From Lachnospiraceae bacterium (GTDB lineage: Bacteria; Bacillota; Clostridia; Lachnospirales; Lachnospiraceae), in the NCBI GenBank assembly GCA_017520425.1, contig JAFXFO010000009.1, forward strand, positions 30,270-94,269: a stretch of 64,000 nt of DNA. The letters are read 5' to 3'. The notes beneath the pieces were generated by a model. That model saw nothing but the letters and a program-made list of their open reading frames with translations, was not told where the DNA came from and searched no databases. A program made the position numbers and the translations under genes. Position 1 is the first letter of the stretch. The number at the start of each line of letters is the position of its first letter. This document shows positions 42,004 to 50,854 of this stretch, piece by piece.

Positions 42004-42497
42004 TGAATATTATCTTACATCAGCCGGAGATTCCCCAAAATACAGGCAATATCGGGCGTACCTGTGTGGCTACCGGTACCTCCCTGCATTTAATCGAGCC
42101 ATTAGGCTTTCGCCTGGATGAAAAAAGCCTCCAGCGTGCAGGTATGGACTATTGGCAGCACTTAGATGTGCACCGTTATGTGAATTTTGAAGAGTTTCTG
42201 GCCAAGAACCCCGGTGCAAAAATCTGGATGGCTACCACCAAGGCCAAGCATACTTACAGTGAGGTGGAGTTTGGTGAGAATGATTTCATCATGTTCGGCA
42301 AGGAAAGCGCCGGCATCCCGGAGGAAATCCTGGTGGACTATGAGGATACCTGTATCCGTATCCCCATGCTTCCCGAAATCCGCTCCCTGAACTTATCCAA
42401 TTCCGTGGCAATCGTGCTTTACGAAGCACTCCGCCAGCAGGGCTTTGCCAGCATGCAGCTGGAAGGTGAACTGCATCGGTTGCAGTGGAAGGAATAA
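42003..42497 (+). CDS. trmL: tRNA (cytidine/uridine-2'-O-)-methyltransferase TrmL
   Basis: 164 residues, the usual length for the minimal SPOUT enzyme that methylates the wobble base of tRNA-Leu. Motifs: ILHQPEIPQNTGNIGRTC at the N-terminus, FGKESAGIPEEIL (motif 2) and IPMLPEIRSLNLSNSVAIVLYE (knot motif 3). Its ATG overlaps the aminotransferase stop. A terminator follows. Confidence 0.95.
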   Translation: MNIILHQPEIPQNTGNIGRTCVATGTSLHLIEPLGFRLDEKSLQRAGMDYWQHLDVHRYVNFEEFLAKNPGAKIWMATTKAKHTYSEVEFGENDFIMFGKESAGIPEEILVDYEDTCIRIPMLPEIRSLNLSNSVAIVLYEALRQQGFASMQLEGELHRLQWKE

Positions 42498-42507
42498 AGA
42501 AGTTTAT

Positions 42508-42534
42508 ATGAGGACTCACAGTTTTTGTGAGTCC
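42508..42534 (+). terminator. Hairpin after trmL
   Basis: GAGGACTCACA pairs with TGTGAGTCCTC around a short T-rich loop; AAACAATTTT follows. Probable end of the AIR synthase-Lrp-aminotransferase-trmL operon. Confidence 0.65.
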
Positions 42535-42588
42535 TCAGAAACAATTTTATTCGAACCAAAGTGTACATCTGCACTATCCCGGCTCCGC

Positions 42589-43521
42589 TTACTCCTTCTG
42601 CCCCATCTTTACTTTACATTCCTCCGCTTTCCTCATCGGAAACTTCACATTAATTTCATTAACCGGTCCATTTAGCAGTCCCACAATCCTCATCCATACT
42701 TCATAGGCTTTATCATACTCACCCAGACCCTCGTGGCAAAATGCAATTGCGTATAAGCAATCTAACTTCGTAGGATCCAATTCATGACGCTTTTCCAAGT
42801 ACCAGTATGCTTCGTCATACTTGCCCAATTCCTTGCATGCATCACCCGCATACAAATAGTGAACCGAATCCTCCGGAAATTTCTCAATTGCCTCCTTTGC
42901 TACCTGATAGCATTTCTCAAACTGATTTGTATTATAATAAGCAGCCTCCAGACAACCCCATTCTCCGGAGTCCTTCGGATGCTCCTTTACTGCCTGCAAC
43001 TGCTCCTCAATGCACTGCGGACCATCTGCAGTATAACCGCATCGGAACATTAACTTCTCGTTTCTCGCACGGAAATACAGTTCCGGATCATTTTTTTTGC
43101 TCAGTTCCATGGTCTTATCGTAATCTTCCAGTATTTTTTTGGTAGAAGCATAAATCATTCTTCCATAAAGCCAAGTACGTGCGTTATAGTCCCATGCCCC
43201 CATGGTTCCTTCTTTTTCCATTCGTTCGTACTCTTGTACAGCTGCTGTAAAGTCCTCGAACCTCATGGTATCATAATACACTGCTACCAATCGGTCGGAC
43301 AGCTTGTCATATCCTTGCAAATCATCTTTATACAAATCATCCACCAGTACGCCGTACAATCTGGATATTTCCGGTAACATCATCACATCCGGGAAGGTGG
43401 CACCGGTTTCCCAACGGGACACTGACTGGGGACTTATACCCAGTTTTTCCGCCACTTGCTCCTGGGTAAGCTTCTTTTCCAATCTCAGCTTTCTGAGATT
43501 CTTTGAAAAATTGTCTTTCAT
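42589..43521 (-). CDS. XRE-family HTH regulator with TPR-like C-terminus
   Basis: 310 residues. HTH in residues 1-65 (NLRKLRLEKKLTQEQVAEKL, VSRWETGATFPDVMMLPEI). From residue 90 on, clear TPR pairs (FEKCYQVAKEAIEKFPEDSV, YLYAGDACKELGKYDEAYWY, YAIAFCHEGLGEYDKAYEVW). Third member here of the same architecture. A short dyad (CCGGTA, 5 bp, TACCGG at 43553-43569) about 30-50 bp upstream of the start could be its operator. Confidence 0.88.
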   Translation of the reverse strand: MKDNFSKNLRKLRLEKKLTQEQVAEKLGISPQSVSRWETGATFPDVMMLPEISRLYGVLVDDLYKDDLQGYDKLSDRLVAVYYDTMRFEDFTAAVQEYERMEKEGTMGAWDYNARTWLYGRMIYASTKKILEDYDKTMELSKKNDPELYFRARNEKLMFRCGYTADGPQCIEEQLQAVKEHPKDSGEWGCLEAAYYNTNQFEKCYQVAKEAIEKFPEDSVHYLYAGDACKELGKYDEAYWYLEKRHELDPTKLDCLYAIAFCHEGLGEYDKAYEVWMRIVGLLNGPVNEINVKFPMRKAEECKVKMGQKE

Positions 43522-43856
43522 CGTATACTCTCCTGTTCATCCATTCGCAAACCCGGTACGCGTTACCGGATTTGCTCTTCATCACAACTTTAAGAAGACT
43601 TCTTGAATTTATGATACAGGAAAGTATACAAAAAAACCATATCACAATTTGAGTGAAAATTCTCAGTTTATTAGAGTTTTCATGCCCCTTTTGATTGACG
43701 AACTCGTTCACGGATGCTAAAATTAGTTCATACCAAGCTCCTTTCTGTGAGCTTAAAATAACTTTGTAGCACTCTCTCGCTGCATCTTACATCATATCTT
43801 GGCAGTCTCGCCGGGTATACCTACATTTATTACAATTTAAGGAGGATTTCATTCTT
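43522..43856. other. Intergenic region between divergent XRE and Rpn genes
   Basis: 335 bp. Holds the CCGGTA/TACCGG dyad near the XRE start and AAGGAGG before the Rpn gene. The middle is AT-rich with several A and T tracts. I see no convincing ORF and no consensus promoter pair. Confidence 0.5.
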
Positions 43857-44732
43857 ATGGAAGAAACAAACTTTAACTGCAACTTGTCCACCTCTTTTCA
43901 GAATGCCACCGGCAAGATTGACTACGGTCTTACCAATGACTATATGTTCCGGGTGATTCTGCAAAGGCACATTAAAGTATTAAAGGCACTGATCTGCTCT
44001 CTGCTTCATTTACAGCCCCATGAGATTAAGGAGGTTTATATCCGGAATCCTATACAGCCGGGAGAGGCGGTAGATGATAAGGAATTTGTTCTGGATATAG
44101 AGGTATTCTTTAACAACGATACGCTTATCAATCTGGAAATGCAGGTGCTGAATGAGTTGAATTGGTCGGAACGTTCCCTTGCCTATCTGTGCCGCTTGTT
44201 TGCAAGCCTGTATAAGGGACAGGATTACGACGAGGCTTTGTCTGTGGTACATATTGGCTTCCTGGATTTTCAGCTGTTTCCGGAGCATCCGGAGTTCTTC
44301 GGAATTTATAGGCTTATGAATGAAAAGGACCACTATTTGTATAGTGACAAACTGTCGCTGGGTGTGGTAGACTTGAAGCATATAGAACTGGCCACCGAAG
44401 AAGACAGGGCATTCCAGATAGACCACTGGGCCCGCCTGTTTAAGGCAACTACATGGGAGGAGATAAAGATGATTGCAAAGAATAATGAATACATGACCGA
44501 AGCAACACAGGCGCTTTATGAATACAATGCCGATTATGTTATCCGCCAGAAATGTGAAGCCAGGGAAGAATATGAACGTCGTCAGCGTACTCTGCATAAG
44601 AAGCTGAGTGATGCTCAGGAGAAGATACAGGAGCAGGAAGAAAGCTTGCGAGAGAAAGATAAGCTACTGAAAGAACAGGAGAACGAAATTGAACAATTAA
44701 AGGCACTTTTGAAACTAAGTAAGAGTAACTAA
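43857..44732 (+). CDS. Rpn-family PD-(D/E)XK nuclease/transposase-like protein
   Basis: 291 residues. DYGLTNDYMFRVILQRHIKV opens the domain; the catalytic region reads VLDIEVFFNNDTLINLEMQV (D...ExQ type), followed by WSERSLAYLCRLFASLYKGQ. The C-terminal about 70 residues are a charged coiled coil. It matches Rpn/PDDEXK transposase-family proteins; better conserved than the homologue at 20493-21440. AAGGAGG upstream and a strong terminator downstream make it a single-gene unit. Confidence 0.88.
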   Translation: MEETNFNCNLSTSFQNATGKIDYGLTNDYMFRVILQRHIKVLKALICSLLHLQPHEIKEVYIRNPIQPGEAVDDKEFVLDIEVFFNNDTLINLEMQVLNELNWSERSLAYLCRLFASLYKGQDYDEALSVVHIGFLDFQLFPEHPEFFGIYRLMNEKDHYLYSDKLSLGVVDLKHIELATEEDRAFQIDHWARLFKATTWEEIKMIAKNNEYMTEATQALYEYNADYVIRQKCEAREEYERRQRTLHKKLSDAQEKIQEQEESLREKDKLLKEQENEIEQLKALLKLSKSN

Positions 44733-44739
44733 GATAAAA

Positions 44740-44775
44740 CAGCCCCGTGTGAATTTTCACACGGGGCTTTCCATT
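44740..44775 (+). terminator. Terminator after the Rpn gene
   Basis: AGCCCCGTGTGAA pairs with TTCACACGGGGCT (13 bp), followed by TTCC. Confidence 0.85.
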
Positions 44776-44832
44776 TCATATAATCAATTTCTTACGGTAT
44801 AGGAAATTGTGCGAGTACAGTGGTGGAGATTA

Positions 44833-44881
44833 AGAAGAATTGCGAAGCAATTCTTGTAATTGTCGCCGCCGGGCGACAATT
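44833..44881 (-). terminator. Double hairpin after the secreted hydrolase gene
   Basis: AGAATTGC/GCAATTCT and AATTGTCGCC/GGCGACAATT stand side by side just beyond the minus-strand hydrolase stop. No strong T-run, so the terminator role is likely but not certain. Confidence 0.5.
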
Positions 44882-44883
44882 TA

Positions 44884-45714
44884 TTACCAATTCTTGGAAG
44901 CATATTTTCCCCAGTTAGAATCCTTGGAAAATGCACCACCGGGCTGGAATACCTTCTTAGCTTCAGCATCATCCTTTAAGAATGCGTCAAACCAGTCAAT
45001 AGCATATACTGCATATTTGTCGGGATCCAGTACACAGCTGGTATGTACACCACCCTTTAAGGATGCATATACTGCGGTACCGGTACAAGCCTGGTAAGCA
45101 GGCTTTACCCACAGCGCGGGCATTACGATGCTGTCCAAAGAACCGGTGGTAAACAGGGTAGGGGTAGAAAGCTTCTTAGCTTCTGACTTGTAGTTGCTGC
45201 CTGCGATGGACAGAACACAGTCGATGCGGCTGTCTGCTACTGCTGCATTTACGGAGCTTCTGCCGCCCTGGGAATGTCCTGCCACACCGATATTTTCGGT
45301 ATCTACCTTTCCGTAGAAGATGCTGTCAGGGTCTGCATTCTTTTCCAGAATAAAGTCAATGGAGCCAATCTGAGCCTTGCCGTCAGCGGACATCATATTG
45401 GTATTGGTGACTACGATATAGCCACCAGCTGCAATTTTGCTCAGCAGGCTGTAGTAAAGTCCGGGTGCACACATGGTACCGTTGGCCCAGGCAACTACGG
45501 GGTAAGTATCATTGCCGGTAGGCAAATCCGCCGGATAGAAAATAATCTGGCCGGAAAGCAGGGAGTCGAAGTCACCGGTACAGGTGGTGCCGTTTTCATC
45601 GGTTACATAAACAGGTGTGTATTCTGCGGCCTGCGCGGTTACGGGGGTCCAAAGTGCGATAAGTGCCAGAGCAAGTGCCATCACCGTGGAAAGTACTTTT
45701 CTTTTGAGTTTCAT
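44884..45714 (-). CDS. Secreted alpha/beta hydrolase, PETase/cutinase-like family
   Basis: 276 residues. Signal peptide (KRKVLSTVMALALALIALWT, cleavage near AQA-AEY). Nucleophile elbow GHSQGG, acid candidate Asp in TTGSLDSIVMP and His in GGVHTS complete the triad; VVAWANGTMCAPG would form the oxyanion region. The layout matches polyester-hydrolase-like (cutinase, dienelactone hydrolase) secreted enzymes. Natural substrate unknown; hydrolysis of plastics is not implied. Divergent from the two intracellular esterase genes. Confidence 0.82.
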   Translation of the reverse strand: MKLKRKVLSTVMALALALIALWTPVTAQAAEYTPVYVTDENGTTCTGDFDSLLSGQIIFYPADLPTGNDTYPVVAWANGTMCAPGLYYSLLSKIAAGGYIVVTNTNMMSADGKAQIGSIDFILEKNADPDSIFYGKVDTENIGVAGHSQGGRSSVNAAVADSRIDCVLSIAGSNYKSEAKKLSTPTLFTTGSLDSIVMPALWVKPAYQACTGTAVYASLKGGVHTSCVLDPDKYAVYAIDWFDAFLKDDAEAKKVFQPGGAFSKDSNWGKYASKNW

Positions 45715-45856
45715 TTGTTTTACCTTCTCTCTTTAGATTTTAATACTTTACTATTGTAAATCAAAAAAATGTTTTTTTCAACATCTTGATTTCTTTTTGG
45801 TAAATAGGTACTATAAAAGTAAAACAATTTACGAAATAATTATAGGGGGGTACGTT

Positions 45857-46645
45857 ATGAGCGTAGTAAGGTATACGTTTTTCTCGGAAGTTTTAAGAGA
45901 ACAGGTGAACGTAAACGTGATTCTTCCTTCCTTCGAGGGCTGGAGAGACCGTCAGGGAAGTAAGGCATATTATGGGGAGTATGACAGGAAGAAGACTTTG
46001 TACATTATGCATGGTGGTTCGGATGATTGTTCCTTATATTTGAGAAGGACCAGGATTGAAGAATATGCAATGGAATATGATATGGCTGTGGTGATGCCTG
46101 AGGTAAAGAACAGCTTTTACAGCAATATGGTACATGGAAAGAATTATTTCACATACATCAGTGAGGAGTTGCCTCGCGTGATGGAAAGTGTATTTCCGCT
46201 GACCCATGACCCGAAGGAGCGTTTTGTTATAGGCAATTCCATGGGTTCCCACGGTGCCATTAAGTGGGCGTTGAATTGTCCCGGCTTTTTTGCGGCAGCG
46301 GCCGGTATGTCCGGCGCGGGAGATTTGGAGGAACTGGGCTTCTATGACGGATTTAAGGAGCGAGTGCTGAATTCTTTTGGTACCATCGAGCAGTATCGCG
46401 GCAGTATGAATGACTTCAAATACATGGTAAATAAGCATCTGGAAGAGGGTACCAAGCTTCCCAGATTATACTTCTGCTGCGGTAAGCAGGATGGCTTCTA
46501 TAAGGGTGCTAAGCTTTTTGCGGACTTTGTAAAGGAAAAGGGACTGGAGACCTGCTTTGAAGAGGCGGATGGTGCTCACAACTGGGAGTACTGGGACAAA
46601 TGGCTTCCGGTGATGATCCGATATTGTGTAAAGGGGGAAGTGTAA
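45857..46645 (+). CDS. FrmB-like intracellular esterase 1
   Basis: About 262 residues of the esterase-D/tributyrin esterase family: LYIMHGGSDDCSLYLRRT, VVMPEVKNSFYSNM, nucleophile GNSMGSHGAIKWAL, His in GAHNWEYWDKWL. No signal peptide. The start 45857 has GGGGGG 7 bases upstream. The next gene is a paralogue starting 1 bp after this stop. Such enzymes deacylate sugars or short esters; the substrate is unknown. Confidence 0.87.
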   Translation: MSVVRYTFFSEVLREQVNVNVILPSFEGWRDRQGSKAYYGEYDRKKTLYIMHGGSDDCSLYLRRTRIEEYAMEYDMAVVMPEVKNSFYSNMVHGKNYFTYISEELPRVMESVFPLTHDPKERFVIGNSMGSHGAIKWALNCPGFFAAAAGMSGAGDLEELGFYDGFKERVLNSFGTIEQYRGSMNDFKYMVNKHLEEGTKLPRLYFCCGKQDGFYKGAKLFADFVKEKGLETCFEEADGAHNWEYWDKWLPVMIRYCVKGEV

Positions 46646-46646
46646 G

Positions 46647-47411
46647 ATGGGAGTACTGCATTTTGATTTTATGTCAGATAAGCTGGGTTATCAGACCAAT
46701 ATATATGTAACTTTGCCGGAGTGTATGGAAAAGGGGCAGGCACCTAAGGGCATTCTGTATCTGCTTCACGGGGGCGGTGGTAACGGCCTGGACTGGATGC
46801 GGAATACCGCTGTCGAAAGATACGCACAGCCTTATGAATTGGCAGTGATTATGCCGGAGGTGGACGGCAGCTGCTTTTATGCAGATATGAAACACGGATA
46901 TCCATATTTTCAATATCTGACGGAAGAAGTACCTGCGGCTATGGAAGCCATGCTTCCCTTACTGAAGGGCGTGGAAAAGCGCTATGTGGCAGGTCTTTCT
47001 ATGGGTGGTTACGGTGCTTTTAAATGGGCATTTAATAAGCCGGATTACTTTACTGCGGCAGCGAATCTGTCAGGGGTATCCTTCGTGGTGGATTTGATGG
47101 CAGATACCAGCCATGGATTGACCGGTAAGGAAACACTTATCGAGTGCAACTGGGGCGCTTTGGAGGAATTAAAGGGCAGTGACAGTGATTCCAAGGAATG
47201 GATTGACAGGGCAGTAGCACAGGGGACTAAATTACCTAAGCTGTTTGCCGGTATGGGCACGGAAGACTTTTCCTATGATTTCAGTACAGCGTATCTGGCT
47301 TACTGCAAGGAAAAGGGTGTGGAGATTCATTATGAAGAGATGCCGGGAGGACATGATTGGAATGTATGGGATGCCATGATACAGAAGTTTATGGCATGGG
47401 CTACCAAGTAG
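46647..47411 (+). CDS. FrmB-like intracellular esterase 2
   Basis: 254 residues, paralogue of the upstream gene: ILYLLHGGGGNGLDWMRNTA, VIMPEVDGSCFYADM, nucleophile GLSMGGYGAFKWAF, His in GGHDWNVWDAMI. GGGGGAAG from the end of the preceding gene serves as ribosome site, indicating coupling. The response-regulator gene follows after 14 bp with no visible terminator, so all may be co-transcribed. Confidence 0.88.
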   Translation: MGVLHFDFMSDKLGYQTNIYVTLPECMEKGQAPKGILYLLHGGGGNGLDWMRNTAVERYAQPYELAVIMPEVDGSCFYADMKHGYPYFQYLTEEVPAAMEAMLPLLKGVEKRYVAGLSMGGYGAFKWAFNKPDYFTAAANLSGVSFVVDLMADTSHGLTGKETLIECNWGALEELKGSDSDSKEWIDRAVAQGTKLPKLFAGMGTEDFSYDFSTAYLAYCKEKGVEIHYEEMPGGHDWNVWDAMIQKFMAWATK

Positions 47412-47425
47412 AACAGAGGATAGAA

Positions 47426-48115
47426 GTGAGCAGAAAAGTATTAATCGTAGAAGACGATAAAGAAATAAGCAGCATATTGCAGACCTTCTTAGAACAGAAA
47501 GGCTATGAGGTGTGGACGGCTTTGGATGGACACGCAGCTACCGGGCAAATGAAGGAAAGAGAATACGATTTGATTCTCATGGACCTGATGCTCCCTTTTA
47601 AAAGCGGGGAACGTCTGATTAAGGAACTAAGGGAGTATTCTCAGACACCGGTGATAGTACTGTCTGCCAAAACCATGATGGAGACCCGACTGGAAGTACT
47701 TCGATTAGGGGCAGATGATTATATCTTGAAGCCTTTTGATTTGGAGGAAGTGCTGGTACGTATGGAGGTGGTGCTGCGTCGAAGCGGTGCCGGTGATGAG
47801 GAACCCAAGGAAGCGGATGTCCTAAGTTGTGGAGAACTAAAGTATTCTTTGGCGGAAAATAGGGTGACTTTTGAGGGGCAGGAGATTGCCCTGACGGCTA
47901 AGGAGATGCACCTACTCAGGCTTTTTCTGGAGAATCCGGAGAAGGTGTTTACCAAGGCCAATTTATACGAAGCGGTATGGAATGATGTGTATTACTATGA
48001 GGACAATACCATCAACGTACACATCAGCAATCTGCGTAACAAGCTGAAAAAAGCCACCGGACAGGACTTCGTGGAGACGGTCTGGGGCATCGGATATCGT
48101 TTAAAGGAGAGTTAG
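47426..48115 (+). CDS. OmpR-family response regulator
   Basis: About 229 residues. Receiver domain with acidic pocket (VEDDKEISS), phospho-acceptor Asp in YDLILMDLMLP, and Lys in DYILKPFDLEEV; C-terminal winged helix (ALTAKEMHLLRLFLENPEKV, YYEDNTINVHISNLRNKLKK). A GTG start at 47426 is chosen because AGAGGA lies 7 bases upstream and the family begins at KVLIVEDD. The kinase follows 1 bp later; the direct target is probably the transporter operon at 49.1 kb. Confidence 0.93.
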   Translation: MSRKVLIVEDDKEISSILQTFLEQKGYEVWTALDGHAATGQMKEREYDLILMDLMLPFKSGERLIKELREYSQTPVIVLSAKTMMETRLEVLRLGADDYILKPFDLEEVLVRMEVVLRRSGAGDEEPKEADVLSCGELKYSLAENRVTFEGQEIALTAKEMHLLRLFLENPEKVFTKANLYEAVWNDVYYYEDNTINVHISNLRNKLKKATGQDFVETVWGIGYRLKES

Positions 48116-48116
48116 G

Positions 48117-49028
48117 ATGCTTGTTTGGAAGATAAGTGCCATACTTCTGACAATATTCTGTCTGGGGCTGGTGTTTTGGATGCTTCGGATGAAGAAGCAG
48201 CTTCGCAATATTAAGGAAGAGTTGGAAGCCACTCGTGACAAATCCTACAACCGGCAGCTGCAGGTGGATTTGTTTGACAGGGATTTGACGGATATGACCG
48301 CAGAACTGAATAGAAACTTAGACTACCAAAAGCAGCTGAAGGTGGAGACGGAGAAGGCGGAAAAGGCCATCCGACAGAGCGTATCGGACATCGCTCACGA
48401 TTTGCGTACGCCTCTGACCGTGGTAAAGGGTAACCTTCAGATGCTTCGCATGGAAGAGTCCCTTTCGGAAAAAGGAAAGCAGTATGTGGAGCTTTGTGCC
48501 CAGAAAGCAGACGAAATCCGTGAGATGGCGGATGATTTCTTCCAGCTGTCTTTGTTGGAAAGTGACTTAGAGGCTGTGGAGCTGAAGCGAATGGACTTAA
48601 CGGAGGCACTGCTACAGTTTTTAACTGCCAGAGAAGCCCTGATTCGTACCAATCACATGGAGCCGGAGGTGATTTTCCCTCAGAAGAGCATCTTTGTATT
48701 GGCGGATGAAAAGCTGTTGGACAGAATGCTGGGGAATTTGCTGAATAATGTATTTCGTCATGCCAAGGGGGACCGGTTTCTCATCCGTTTGGAGGAGAAG
48801 GAAGAAACAGTGATTACCTTTGCCAATGAGGTAGAGGCACCGGAGAGTTTGCATTTGGAATCCCTGTTTGAACGTACTTACCGGGGAGATAAAGCCAGAA
48901 GCGGCAACGGAGCCGGGCTGGGACTTTATATTGTAAAACTTTTGGCCGGAAAGCAGAAGGCCACAGTCAGTGCTGCAATCAAAGAGAATAAATTGGAAAT
49001 CAGCGTGCATTTACCGCTGGCAAAATAA
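48117..49028 (+). CDS. Membrane sensor histidine kinase
   Basis: 303 residues. One N-terminal membrane segment (VWKISAILLTIFCLGLVFWM) and a short coiled region, no extracellular sensor domain. HisKA box VSDIAHDLRTPLTVVKGNLQ, N-box NLLNNVFRHA and G-box GNGAGLGLYIVKLLAG. The lack of a sensor domain resembles intramembrane-sensing kinases that are paired with peptide-antibiotic transporters, as here. Confidence 0.93.
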   Translation: MLVWKISAILLTIFCLGLVFWMLRMKKQLRNIKEELEATRDKSYNRQLQVDLFDRDLTDMTAELNRNLDYQKQLKVETEKAEKAIRQSVSDIAHDLRTPLTVVKGNLQMLRMEESLSEKGKQYVELCAQKADEIREMADDFFQLSLLESDLEAVELKRMDLTEALLQFLTAREALIRTNHMEPEVIFPQKSIFVLADEKLLDRMLGNLLNNVFRHAKGDRFLIRLEEKEETVITFANEVEAPESLHLESLFERTYRGDKARSGNGAGLGLYIVKLLAGKQKATVSAAIKENKLEISVHLPLAK

Positions 49029-49054
49029 AAGTTGTCGATTTCGGCAACTTTTTT
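49027..49054 (+). terminator. Terminator between kinase and transporter genes
   Basis: AAAAGTTGTCG pairs with CGGCAACTTTT (one G-U pair) and continues into TTTTTTG. Separates constitutive regulator genes from the transporter operon. Confidence 0.8.
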
Positions 49055-49069
49055 GATTTTCTAAAAAGA

Positions 49070-49102
49070 TTTAAGAAATTCTTTAAGATTTGACTTTAGA
49101 AT
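49070..49102 (+). promoter_or_regulatory. Transporter promoter with response-regulator-like repeats
   Basis: TTTAAGA occurs at 49070 and 49082, 12 bp apart, forming part of a near-palindrome (TTAAGAAATTCTTTAA). A -10 TAGAAT lies at 49097-49102; the repeats cover the -35 region. This suits activation by an OmpR-type regulator. Confidence 0.55.
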
Positions 49103-49134
49103 AAATTTTGTAAGATGCAATAAGGAGGTTTGTG

Positions 49135-50097
49135 ATGTCTAAAACGATTATAGAAGCAAAAAATCTGACCAAACAATATATGAAGCAAAAGGCTGTGGAT
49201 GATGTGTCTTTTTCGATTAAGGAAGGCATGATTTGCGGTCTCATCGGTCCCAATGGTGCCGGTAAGACCACCATTATGAAGATGCTGGGAGGGCTGGTAC
49301 TGCCTACTCAGGGGTCATTAACCCTTTTTGAGGGAAGTACGGAAGAGGAGCTGGCCAAGGCCCGTAGCCGTATGAGCTTTATGATAGAGACACCTTATGC
49401 TAAGGAAAAGATGACCGCCAGACAGAACTTAGAGAAGCAGCGTCTCCAAAAAGGGATTCCCAATAAGGAGCGTATTGATGAGGTGCTGGAAATCGTAGGC
49501 TTAAAAGATACGGGCAAAAAGCCGGTGCAGAAATTCTCCCTGGGTATGCGTCAGCGCCTGGGTATTGCCAATGCCCTGCTGACCAAGCCGGAAATCATGG
49601 TGCTGGATGAGCCCGTAAACGGTCTGGATCCGGAAGGTATTGTGGAAATCCGTGAGCTGCTTTTGAAGCTGAACAGAGAGGAGCATATTACTATATTAAT
49701 TTCCTCCCACATTTTGAGTGAGCTGTCATTGCTTTGTACGGACTACCTCTTTATCAATAAGGGTAAGATTTTGCAGAGTGTATCCACCAGGGATTTGAAG
49801 CGAATCTGTAAGGAGTATTACCACATCGGCACGGACAATAATGCCCTGGCCCTTACCATTTTGCAGGAAAAGCTGGGTGTGACGGAATTCGAAGTGGAAA
49901 GGGACGGCAGTATCCGTCTGTTTGAACGATTGGACGAGGTACATACCATTTCCAAGACCTTGTATGAGGGCGGAGTGGTGCCTACAATGCTACATATGAA
50001 CGAGGCAAATCTGGAGCAGTACTATATGAATATGGTAGGTGGTGAGGAAAATGTGGAACCTGATAAAGGCGCAAAATTATCAATTAAAAAAAGATAA
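49135..50097 (+). CDS. ABC transporter ATPase, lantibiotic-immunity-like
   Basis: About 320 residues. Walker A GPNGAGKTT (residues about 38-46), signature FSLGMRQRLGIANAL, Walker B IMVLDEPVNGLDPEG, H-loop ISSHILSE; a C-terminal extension of about 95 residues. Members of this type (LanF, BcrA) export or expel peptide antibiotics with two small permeases. The ATG at 49135 has AAGGAGG 6 bases upstream. It overlaps the first permease gene by 47 bp. Confidence 0.92.
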   Translation: MSKTIIEAKNLTKQYMKQKAVDDVSFSIKEGMICGLIGPNGAGKTTIMKMLGGLVLPTQGSLTLFEGSTEEELAKARSRMSFMIETPYAKEKMTARQNLEKQRLQKGIPNKERIDEVLEIVGLKDTGKKPVQKFSLGMRQRLGIANALLTKPEIMVLDEPVNGLDPEGIVEIRELLLKLNREEHITILISSHILSELSLLCTDYLFINKGKILQSVSTRDLKRICKEYYHIGTDNNALALTILQEKLGVTEFEVERDGSIRLFERLDEVHTISKTLYEGGVVPTMLHMNEANLEQYYMNMVGGEENVEPDKGAKLSIKKR

Positions 50098-50842
50098 AGT
50101 AACAAAATGGATGTGGACTCTCTTCTTAGGAAGTCCGGTAGTATTCTTTGTAAGCTATATGCGAAACGAATCCCTGAGTGAGCTGACCGGCAGCGACATC
50201 CCCATCCTACTGGGAGAGATGAATATGATTATCATGGGGATTTTCGTGATTTTAATAACTGCCCGGGTAATGGGCTGGGACTATACGGACAAAACCTTAA
50301 ACTATGAGCTTATGGCAGGTCATAGCCGTGGTGAGGTATACTGGTCACGCGTATTTTTAAGTTTGGTGCTTAACATGGTAGGATGTGCTATTTACCTTTT
50401 TCTGCCCTTGTTCATCTTTGGCGAGATAAATGGCTGGGGATATACCACGGATATGGGGGATATTGTATTAAGGTACGGCTTAAGCTTTCTGCCTCTGTTT
50501 CGTCTGGTGGGAGAATGCGTGCTTTTAACCGTTCTTTTAAAGAATTGTTATATGGTGATGATTATCGGATACATGCTCTATTACTCAAGTATGATAATTA
50601 TGCTGGTATTGGAACCCTTGGTGGATATAAAATGGAACGTGCAGTTTTGTATTATTAATCTTAGTAAACTCTTGTATATGGACAAGTGCCGCTTACAGTA
50701 TATAAACGGCGAGGATGTACAAGTGTATCAGACCGCCCTGGAATCGGAGCTTTTGATAAGTACCATAGGGGTATCCCTTCTGGTGGGTATGGTCTGTCTG
50801 GGGCTGGGATACCTGTATTTTAAGAAGAGTGATATGAATTAA
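50051..50842 (+). CDS. ABC-2-type permease 1 (LanE/LanG-like)
   Basis: 263 residues with six hydrophobic segments. Conserved segment MGWDYTDKTLNYELMAGHSR after the second helix is typical of ABC-2 immunity permeases and recurs in the next gene as CGTDFLDKTNHYEVLGGHRR. The start 50051 (GAGGAAA upstream) lies inside the ATPase gene. It would pair with permease 2 to form the membrane channel. Confidence 0.87.
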   Translation: MWNLIKAQNYQLKKDKVTKWMWTLFLGSPVVFFVSYMRNESLSELTGSDIPILLGEMNMIIMGIFVILITARVMGWDYTDKTLNYELMAGHSRGEVYWSRVFLSLVLNMVGCAIYLFLPLFIFGEINGWGYTTDMGDIVLRYGLSFLPLFRLVGECVLLTVLLKNCYMVMIIGYMLYYSSMIIMLVLEPLVDIKWNVQFCIINLSKLLYMDKCRLQYINGEDVQVYQTALESELLISTIGVSLLVGMVCLGLGYLYFKKSDMN

Positions 50843-50854
50843 GGAGTGTGCCGG

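Noticed and set aside
44010-44597. 195-codon minus-strand frame
   Set aside because: Antisense of the Rpn gene, no ribosome site or recognisable domain.
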